Below are positions 57,201 through 64,000 of a stretch of 64,000 nt of DNA, in pieces. Position numbers and translations under genes: made by a program. This DNA is from Rachicladosporium sp. CCFEE 5018 (taxonomy: Eukaryota; Ascomycota; Dothideomycetes; Cladosporiales; Cladosporiaceae), in NCBI GenBank assembly GCA_002077045.2, contig KZ111163.1, positions 433,880 to 497,879 on the forward strand, in the 5' to 3' direction. The stretch's first letter is position 1; each line of letters opens with the position of its first letter. Under the pieces are notes generated by a model. It saw only the letters and a program-made list of their open reading frames with translations. It was not told the origin of the DNA and did not search any database.

Positions 57201-57901
57201 CAGAAGTACGGCATGTTAGCTTATGGTAGACGCGACGGGGATTAGAAGTCTCGCATACGCGACGCGTTGGAGCGCGTGGGGGCAATTATAGTAGGGTTCC
57301 TGTGGCGGAAGCACAAGGAGTCTGAGCTCGAATGGAGTCATGGCGTAAACTTTTGCGGGGCTTATCAATATCCACACAAAGAAAACGATTTACGGCGTAG
57401 AAGGAGATAGACTGGATTAAGCATGAGAGCCTTGTATAAGCAGATCTATATGCCTTCGTCATGCCCTACACGTGACTGCACTTGATATATCAATATAGCA
57501 ACAATTCACTATAGCAATGAAAGCGTCCATCTGCTCAAAAACTGCTCGTGTACTGTATTGCAATCCTCCCCCCGCACCGGAATCCCCTCCGGCTCCGGTA
57601 GTCAGGTTGACACAATGTGTAACCGCTATGTAAATGCTGTGTAGCTACACCTTCCGCGATATCCAACATTAGCCAACGAAGCCTCACTAACCCACGTCAA
57701 CCTCGGCAAGCAGTGGATTAACCCTTCTCCAAGCCTCCTCCTCCAAAAGTATAGCAGCAATGCGCCATGCCATCCGATCGTCATTTCACAGTATAACCAG
57801 ACAACTTGCCGTACCCTGCGACCAAGTGCTTGACCTTTCCGAATCACGTACAAGCGACCAGTAGCTAATCATTAGCAGCTCTGCCTTGCAGCCTGCTTGT
57901 A
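54263..57901. other. Long region without a supported gene
   Basis: Minus-strand frames at 54754-55851 contain hydrophobic stretches (such as WRLYIVTSFVFIALS) in changing frames and may be the remains of a membrane-protein gene, but no family is recognised. The rest (56-57.9 kb) shows nothing. Confidence 0.4.
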
Positions 57902-60082
57902 CTAACTTCTCGGACGTACTGGCATCAGTTTGGAAAATGAAATCGCGCTTCTCAAAGACAATATCTCGCATCTTGTATCTGTGTCGGGCTCTAGCACCGT
58001 CCAATGGTTCCCAATTGATGTGATCTCTCGTTTGGCTCCGTTCTTGGAAGTCTGGTATGTTTCATTATGCTTTCGAATGCATTGCACGTTACATGCAGCT
58101 ACAGACGAAGAGATCCTGGCGGATGGGCTTTTCAACCCCTCTACTGTCGGATAGGGAATGATTTGGGCTTGCTTACGATTGGGAAGTGAATCTGAGGCGG
58201 AATCGTCGATGCGAGGTCTTTTTCGGCCTTTGCGGTTTAGGATTTTGATTCCGTCATTTGAATCTTGGTCAATGTACCCAGCCATATCGCAGATCCAGTA
58301 ATCATATTCAGTGCGACCTTGCCATCCAGCCCATGTCCAGGAAGGAAAAGACATCCACGATCGGCTGTCCTCATCGTACCATTTCCGGCGCTCTAAGCAT
58401 ACTGCGTTATGGGCTTTCCAGATTAAAGCTCTATGCAGATCCTTAACGGGCATGCCAGAAATAAATTCCATTCCTGTGTTTTGTGTGATCTCATTGAGGG
58501 TGCCTTGGCAGGCTCTCAAGATGTCGGACTGATAGCGCAGATGCCTGGCAGAAAAGATCGAGATGAGCCCATCGAAGGTCTTGAAGTCCCACACATTCTG
58601 ATTCAGATCTATAGCATAAACGTTCTCCCACCACTCTTCATTGTTCAGCTGTGTCCGTACTCGTTTCACAGAGGTCTTCACCGGTAGTATATCGTGGAAA
58701 AACTCCTCTTGACATTTCATACTGACATGATAGCTTGAGAAGATCAGGCAACGTCGAGACAGGACGAATTCCTGTAAAGTCCAAGCCCGCTGGTCCCAAG
58801 GTGAACGCCCGGAATGCTCTCTTGTGAACTCAATGTGTGTGACCATCAACTTCCCTTGGGGCAAAGCTAGAGTAGGTTGCTTTCTGCTTTGCATGGGCCG
58901 CGAGATACCGGCAATGCCTGCATTAACACCGTCGCTCATCAGAGCTACGATAGTCAACCACGCTTGTCGAAATATTTTGGCCATGTTCGCAACTTGCTCC
59001 TCAATCTCCCTCAAGTTATTCTGGTCAATACAAGACTTGTCAATCCATACGAACTGCTCTCCAATCGCTTCTATCAATGTCAAAGCGTCCTCGAGTGTTT
59101 GTGGAAGTCTCTTAGGTAGTAGAAATTCCTTATCAAGGTTTGAGACGAAAAGCCGCTCATCGTTATCATAAGGCGGGAGAACGCCATTACTGCTACTTTG
59201 AGCTGCATCGTCGCCCCAAACGTAGTTCACGACAACATATCTTGTCCCTAATTGCGCTGTAGCAACTTTGCGAGTCTTCAAGTTGATCAAATATAGCGGA
59301 ATTGTTGATGAGCCTTTTTGTTCAATGTGACGGAGGCCCTCATATTTGTGACCATGAAATAACGTACAAATATACATCCACGAGTTGATCAGGTTGTAGT
59401 CAACCAGCCCTGTCGACTGCTCGTAAATGCTGCGGACTCGAGGGCCAAAGATCCTGCCAGGAATTTGATTTTGTCGGGTATCTATGCTGGGATCAAACGC
59501 CACGCAAACGTATGGCGCCTCTTCAGCACCAAGTTTTTGACGGGATCCAAACTCCAACCAGGCAAAAGGGCTGACTGGTACGTCCGGAACACCTCCAGCA
59601 ATCTTAGGCCACGAATACTTGCCTGAACCTTGAACTATCCGTACCTGATCATCCACAATTGGATCTCTGGTTGGTGTGCTCGTAGCTGACAGACGCGATC
59701 CTTGGGTCAATCTTGACGCGTCCACCAAAAATTGACACAAAGCACACTTATGTCCTTTCCTTGCAGCCTTTGATAGGTCGTTTATAATAATTTTCTTGGA
59801 GCCTGGCCTGGTATTTTCTGTGAAGCGTGTCACCAGGGGGGAAGTTCTACAATTTTCGCAGAAGGATGGAGCGTCGTTCACGTCGCTGGCCAGGTTGATC
59901 ACGGCACCATCGATCGAAGACTCCGCACTTGAAAGAATCCCTATTCCGGCCTCGCCTTGTGCCTCATGTGGCCGGTCTGTCTTCTGCAACTCAAGGGCAC
60001 TGTCGTAGAGGATCTGAGCCGCGTCATACTGGGCCTTTGCTTGGACCAGATTAGCTTTAGCCAGGACCACGTGCTTGTCCAT
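57902..60082 (-). CDS. HET-domain protein, 726 residues, intact
   Basis: A single-exon ORF from ATG 60082. The N-terminus is helical (KANLVQAKAQYDAAQILYDS), followed by a pair of CxxC motifs (CENC 75-78, CALC 113-116) seen upstream of the HET domain in one common subclass. The HET domain spans ~280-440: RYVVVNYVWGDD, LPQTLEDALTLIEAIGEQF, VWIDKSCIDQ, MAKIFRQAWLTIVAL and WDQRAWTLQEFVLS. The region after it has PSWTWAGWQG, also typical. Belongs to a different HET subclass from the gene at 27306-29210 (which lacks the CxxC part). Likely role: incompatibility or other nonself-triggered cell death. No STAND or Goodbye partner is adjacent. Confidence 0.93.
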   Translation of the reverse strand: MDKHVVLAKANLVQAKAQYDAAQILYDSALELQKTDRPHEAQGEAGIGILSSAESSIDGAVINLASDVNDAPSFCENCRTSPLVTRFTENTRPGSKKIIINDLSKAARKGHKCALCQFLVDASRLTQGSRLSATSTPTRDPIVDDQVRIVQGSGKYSWPKIAGGVPDVPVSPFAWLEFGSRQKLGAEEAPYVCVAFDPSIDTRQNQIPGRIFGPRVRSIYEQSTGLVDYNLINSWMYICTLFHGHKYEGLRHIEQKGSSTIPLYLINLKTRKVATAQLGTRYVVVNYVWGDDAAQSSSNGVLPPYDNDERLFVSNLDKEFLLPKRLPQTLEDALTLIEAIGEQFVWIDKSCIDQNNLREIEEQVANMAKIFRQAWLTIVALMSDGVNAGIAGISRPMQSRKQPTLALPQGKLMVTHIEFTREHSGRSPWDQRAWTLQEFVLSRRCLIFSSYHVSMKCQEEFFHDILPVKTSVKRVRTQLNNEEWWENVYAIDLNQNVWDFKTFDGLISIFSARHLRYQSDILRACQGTLNEITQNTGMEFISGMPVKDLHRALIWKAHNAVCLERRKWYDEDSRSWMSFPSWTWAGWQGRTEYDYWICDMAGYIDQDSNDGIKILNRKGRKRPRIDDSASDSLPNRKQAQIIPYPTVEGLKSPSARISSSVAACNVQCIRKHNETYQTSKNGAKREITSIGNHWTVLEPDTDTRCEILSLRSAISFSKLMPVRPRS

Positions 60083-60850
60083 GTGCTACTATCAGAATTG
60101 AACCGCACGACCGGCTATGTCGCCTATCAAACTGTGATTGAAATGATGGAGCAGGTCTTTTGGCGGCAGCCCTGTCGTGGTCGAGGCTGGGATCCCTCAA
60201 TGGATGGTCTTGTGGTATCGGTAGTTGGTACAGCGCCAGTAGTCACTAGCCGTTGAATGTTTGAGGATCGTCCTGACTCAAAACCCGAACAACCTCAAAG
60301 CCCAATCTAAACGGGTAAAATAACTTCCATCGATCATGATACTATCAAGCCCGTGTTAGTGCAGACCTCTCTATACGTACGCCACGCTAAGTAGAAGTCC
60401 CGCTTACCGGACGTATCACGTTAAGACTCGAGTCTTTTCTCGTCTGGTCCTGATGTTATGCTTGCTTGGACGCTCTCCCGTGCGCAGTACGTCCCTGGTT
60501 ACCTAGCCTCAGCCGGGCAAGCCTCGCGATTACGTAGGCGGATAACGACCTTCTCCTCCGGTGCGTCCTATGCAGTGAGCGCGGTATGTTAGGGGCGACG
60601 CTGGAGGACAGGGCAGAGGTCACGGATGGTAGAAGGTAAGCGTGTGGTGAAGCGTCCTTGGCAGAGAGCCGTCCGTCTCTCATTCTCCGTCGCAGGCATT
60701 CACACGCGAGAGACATGTGGAGATTGCGACTAGAACTCTTCCCCGCGTGAGGCCGCACCACACGTGACACCTCAATTTTTGATGATTTCGTCTGATCTTC
60801 ATTTTGCTATCACCAGCGACCTTTGCGAGCGACAACCAGTGCCTGGGGCT
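60083..60850. other. Intergenic between HET gene and LINE
   Basis: Promoter region of the minus-strand HET gene and unknown sequence. The 5' end of the LINE is not defined; its first recognisable coding sequence is at about 60,858. Confidence 0.4.
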
Positions 60851-60857
60851 AGGCGTA

Positions 60858-62170
60858 ATGGGGACAGGAGGAGATGACCCGGCTAGTCCGGTCACTGTGC
60901 GATCAAGAAGGTCAGCAACCCGGGTAGCAATGGACACAAGCAGCTCCATTGAGGCAAGCCAACATCTCTGAAGGAAAGAGCAAGCGCAAGAACAGAGAAA
61001 GCAACGCAGGATAGTCAACACCAGCCTGAGGACGGATCAGGGGTTGTGCGGAAAGCTGTGGTTAAGACGCTAGTTGCCCTAGACAAGCGTGCATTGAGGG
61101 CTGAAGAACGGGCAGCAAAGGCAGAACAGCAGGCTGAGCAGACAGAGGGCGCTCTTGCGGCAATTGCAGTACAGCTTACCAATGTGACAAGCTACCTTAG
61201 CAATGTAAAAAGTGACCTTGGGAACGTGAAGAGTAAGCTACAACATATGAAAGACAGTATGGCAGTGACAATCCGAGAACAGGTGATTGCAGCAGTACAA
61301 GAGCAGTCTCTCTCCGGACAGAGTACAATCAGCCCAGCCATATCGTACGCCGACGTTGCACGCACTCCACCAACTAGCCAGCCAAGCAAGCTACACAGTA
61401 TCTCCGTGAAATCTACGCCCTGTGTCATTACCGACACGTTCTGCTGTGTAGTAGACACCTCACGCATGGAGGAAGCGGAGAAGGTCCGGGTAAACCTAGG
61501 CGCAATCCAAAAAGCAGTCGAGGCGGAAATGCGTTCAGTTGAAGGGCAAGAGTCATGGAGATGCGTTGCAGTAACAGGAGATGCAAAGAACGCGGAGCGT
61601 ATTCGAATAGCATGCAGGATTGAGACGGAACTTAACAAAGTCAAGGAGGCAGTGCCGAAGACTAGCCAGTCAGGGACACGAGTGCTGAGGGACCAGCTCT
61701 ACCCGTTTAAGGTAGACAACGCTAACCGCACTGCGATTCTTACTGCATCTGGTGACATCTGTCCGGGAGCAATGGAGGCGCTAAGCAAGGAGAACGAGGT
61801 GAAGATCTCAAAGCTTGTCTGGCTCAGCCGGAAGGACTCTGGCAAAGCGTACGGTTCGATGGTAGTCTATGTCTGAAAGGGCAGTGAGGCGTTCAAGCTA
61901 CTGCAAGGCCAGTAATTCCACATCGCCGGGAAATCAGCATATACCCGACCGTATGAACCACGCAACCGCCCAGGCCAATGCTACCCATGCCAGGAGACCG
62001 CACACAAGGCATACTCATGCACTAGGCCGCAGAGGTGCGCAAGATGCGCGCAGGTTAGCCATCGCACACGGCGACTGCAATTCAAAAATGCTGAAGTCCG
62101 TCCTATGTGGTGGGCCGCATGAGTCGTTTAGCAAGAGCTGCCGGACCCTCTACCCTGCCGTCCATGCATA
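60858..62170 (+). pseudogene. LINE ORF1 with coiled coil and zinc knuckle
   Basis: The main frame (61046-61876 and open somewhat upstream) reads ALRAEERAAKAEQQAEQTEG, then repeats SYLSNVKSDLGNVKSKLQHM (trimerising-type coiled coil), ISYADVARTPPTSQPSK and an RNA-binding-like region ending RKDSGKAYGSMVVYV. After a stop the next blocks are RPGQCYPCQETAHKAYSC and RPQRCA, remains of CCHC knuckles typical of ORF1. SYADVAR is a common motif in Tad-clade ORF1 proteins. N-terminal part (GTGGDDPASPVTVRSRRSAT) is in another frame. Confidence 0.75.
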
Positions 62171-63200
62171 GTACACTTCAAGTCTTTCAACTAAATGTGA
62201 GGAAACAACAAGGAGTACAGCAAAGCGTGATGAATGACAAGTAGCTCCAGGACTTCAGCATTATAGCACTGTCTGAACCGCACTCTCTGAGGAGAGAAGA
62301 CACAGTCATCACGGCCCAACTTGGACATACATACTGATCAAAGATGACACCTACGGCCCAGCACAATAGAAGATGGGCATTACGAAGCATGCTATGGATT
62401 CGAAAACACCTTGAAAGCGAGCAAGTCCAAATTCAATCGCCAGACCTTACGGCAGCGCTAGTCCACCTACCGGATCGGTTAGTGTTTATTGCCTCACTCT
62501 ATGTTGAACCCGCAAATCCAGAGGCGCTTCTCCAGACCATTGACCACCTGCAAAGGGCCATTGGGGAGGCACAATATAGGATTGGTACACACGTGGATAC
62601 AATTCTAGTAGGAGGCTTCAACTAGCACGACTACCTCGGGGGGGGGGAACGACGTCTCACTAGCAAGGCAGGGAGAAGCAGACGTGCTCATTGACCTCAT
62701 GAATGAACTGTCCCTACGTAGTCTACTACCCAGGGGAACAAAGACATGGCAAAGGGGAAGACATGAATCTACAATTGACCTAGTGCTAGCCTCGGTGGAG
62801 CTAGTAGCGGCAGTCACGCAATGCTAAGTCCATGCAACAGAACATGGCTCCGACCATCGAGCAATCGAGACGAAGTTTGACATAAAAATCCCGCAGCATG
62901 CTGTCCAGACCAGGCCCCTCTTCCAGAACGCTCCCTGGCAACAGATCAGCGAGCGGATTACTACTACCCTATCAAACGTACCGAATACGGGCGACGTCCA
63001 GATGCAGACTGACCGACTGATGAAGGCAGTGGGAAATGCGGTAAAGGAGTTGGTCCCAAAGGCAAAGCCGTCGCCATACGCAAAGCGGTGGTGGACGACA
63101 AATCTGACTCACCTCCGACGGAGCTACACCTATAGGAGGAATCAAGCAAGAAGCCGGCTCAGAGCAGGCTGCTATGACCCTCAACTAGAAAGACAGGCGC
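62165..63200 (+). pseudogene. LINE ORF2 fragment: AP-endonuclease-like domain only
   Basis: Begins STLQVFQLNVRKQQGVQQSV (the usual QLNV start), then IIALSEPHSL, ALVHLPDRLVFIASLYVEPA, DTILVGGFN, an interruption by a run of ten G, STIDLVLAS and HGSDHRAIETKFDI, the last being the S-D-H catalytic block of endonuclease/exonuclease/phosphatase domains. At least three stops break the frame. ORF2 stops at about YTYRRNQARSRLRAGCYDPQ without reaching reverse transcriptase. Confidence 0.82.
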
Positions 63201-63239
63201 AGGAGTGGCAGTGCGGCAGACACTGTCACGCCGAAAAGA

Positions 63240-63575
63240 GTGCATTTACTGTATCGACCATTGGCGAAGTCTCGGCTTGAAGCTGAGAGGGAGAGAAGGG
63301 CGAGGTATGATTTGCATCAGTCGCTTTCGCGGAATGTGGAGCAGACGGAGGAGGATGCTGACGACAAGCTGGCATTCGGAGATGAGGTCGAGGACCTTGA
63401 GGACGAGGGAGATGCTGAATTGGAAGCGTACGAGTCGCTGCCTGTCGCTGAACGGCTTGACAAGGTGGTCAAGCATCTACGGTTGGAGTACCGATATTGC
63501 CTCTGGTGCAAGCATCGATATGAAGACGAGGAGATGGAGGGATGCCCCGGATTCACAGAAGACGAGCATGGCTGA
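63240..63575 (+). pseudogene. C-terminal fragment of a GPATCH11/CCDC75-like gene (DUF4187)
   Basis: The frame reads RPLAKSRLEAERERRARYDL, an acidic stretch (EDVED-rich), then LDKVVKHLRLEYRYCLWCKH and RYEDEEMEGCPGFTEDEHG before the stop at 63573-63575. The LR-EY-YC-WC--Y-D---- -CPG-TE-EHD pattern is the DUF4187 domain at the C-terminus of GPATCH11/CCDC75 proteins, which have an N-terminal G-patch. No G-patch or exon for the rest of the protein is visible upstream; LINE sequence abuts it on the same strand. The fragment may be a gene cut by the LINE or simply the last exon with an unseen distant start. DUF4187 residues (both CxxC-like Cys, CPG, His) are intact. Confidence 0.7.
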
Positions 63576-63634
63576 GGGTTCAATCATTGAGTATTCGTAG
63601 CGCAATCGCGGTCACCGCTTATTACCTCTGCAAG

Positions 63635-64000
63635 CTACGCGTCCACGTCCCACCCGCCGGCAGAGTGCCACTCATATCCTGGTGGCCTGTAGCCTGGCTT
63701 CGCACTACCAGTATGCTCCAACACATTTCGTAGACTCATCATGTCGTCCTTCTCCGGCAGCATCTCGCTTAGTTCTCTCCTTAATGGTACACGAAACCCA
63801 GGTCTCAGCAACTCCATGAACCGCCTGAAGGACGGACTGTCAATCGCTCCCAGCGGAATATTAGCCTCGTCGATCCACACGACCAGCGCTTCCTCTGCAG
63901 CGACCTGCTCAGCTGCAGTCATGGCCTCATTGTCCCTTATGCGCTTCGGCGGAGGCGGTACAGCGTCGCCTTCACCACGCTCCGGCTGCCACTTCTCCCA
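63635..64000 (-). CDS. hAT-transposase-like protein, partial at right edge
   Basis: The minus-strand frame is open from the window edge (EKWQPERGEGDAVPPPPKRI) to the stop at 63635. The segment ALVVWIDEANIPLGAIDSPS followed by FRRFMELLRPGFRVPLRREL matches the region after the BED finger in hAT transposases and related proteins (no-longer-a-dimer W--- N-P---- -P-FR--- --L-P----P SR). It then ends in an unrelated tail, GYRPPGYEWHSAGGWDVDA, so the protein looks truncated. The N-terminus lies outside the window. Confidence 0.55.
   Translation of the reverse strand, partial: WEKWQPERGEGDAVPPPPKRIRDNEAMTAAEQVAAEEALVVWIDEANIPLGAIDSPSFRRFMELLRPGFRVPLRRELSEMLPEKDDMMSLRNVLEHTGSAKPGYRPPGYEWHSAGGWDVDA

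Larger units (their letters stand above)
60855..63200 (+). mobile_element. Truncated Tad-like LINE (ORF1, start of ORF2)
   Basis: Order: Ser/Thr-rich start, coiled coil, a CCHC-type knuckle region, then an endonuclease domain at the start of ORF2. This is the arrangement of fungal Tad/I-clade LINEs. It stops near 63,200, before any reverse transcriptase, and is followed directly by host-gene-like sequence. Multiple stops and a frameshifting G-run (62638-62647) make it dead. A 3'-truncated LINE is unusual, since LINEs normally lose their 5' ends; a later deletion is therefore likely. Confidence 0.82.

Noticed and set aside
60456..61021. Minus-strand frames of 104 and 113 codons
   Set aside because: No motif; they overlap the plus-strand LINE ORF1 start and its flank.
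2290..64000. A giant Starship-type element carrying the HET/NLR genes
   Set aside because: No DUF3435-type tyrosine recombinase (captain) or matching boundary repeats were found. The accessory genes alone do not show it; a captain outside the window cannot be excluded.
1..64000. CRISPR array, operons, riboswitches and bacterial-type regulatory sites
   Set aside because: The sequence is eukaryotic (spliceosomal introns, fungal families) and no regularly spaced direct repeats are present.

Overview
The window looks like a repeat-rich, gene-poor piece of a filamentous ascomycete (Pezizomycotina) nuclear genome, plausibly a Dothideomycete. The reasons are spliceosomal introns of about 50-70 bp with GT...AG ends and CTGAC/CTAAC-like branch sites; fungal-specific families (Zn2Cys6 regulators, HET-domain proteins, NLR-TPR tails, an OrsD-like protein); and fungal transposons (Ty3 chromovirus, Tad-like LINE, pogo/Fot-like and Tc1/mariner-like). 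The species cannot be named from the sequence alone.

Layout. 1-1,082 is a decayed second copy of the last exon of the Zn2Cys6 regulator at 51.5-54.3 kb. 2.29-6.37 kb is a Ty3/gypsy element with its 5' LTR, truncated inside RNase H. 6.6-8.2 kb is a broken gene for a secreted Ser/Gly-rich protein. 11.5-13.0 kb is an intact four-exon TALE homeobox gene. 13.9-14.8 kb is a broken mariner transposase. 15.8-17.7 kb is a HET gene interrupted by one stop codon. 18.8-20.2 kb holds a solo LTR and a chromovirus 3' end with its LTR. 20.2-21.6 kb is an intact OrsD-like ORF. 21.8-24.3 kb holds pogo fragments. 25.4-26.8 kb holds two fused NLR-TPR tails. 27.3-29.2 kb is an intact HET gene. 32.5-36.0 kb is the most normal-looking part: a bZIP regulator and an RRM-YTH RNA-binding protein, transcribed divergently. 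This stretch lies between two nearly identical inverted ~475-bp repeats (29.7 and 40.0 kb). 36-47 kb holds more pogo, GH93-like and Zn2Cys6 relics plus a small CxxC protein. 47-51 kb and 54.3-57.9 kb hold nothing I can support. 57.9-60.1 kb is an intact HET gene. 60.9-63.2 kb is a truncated Tad-like LINE that ends next to the C-terminal end of a GPATCH11-like gene. A hAT-like ORF runs off the right edge.

Functionally, the intact genes are regulators (TALE homeobox, bZIP, Zn2Cys6), an RNA-binding YTH protein and nonself-recognition proteins (two intact HET, one broken HET, NLR-TPR relics). No biosynthetic cluster or operon-like unit is visible. Several relics carry stop codons that C-to-T or G-to-A changes would explain, as expected from RIP or cytosine deamination. 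I did not find a clearly new multi-gene system. The best leads are the inverted repeats around the bZIP/YTH pair, the HET/NLR concentration in a transposon-rich setting, the one-stop HET gene, and the LINE abutting a GPATCH11-like gene.
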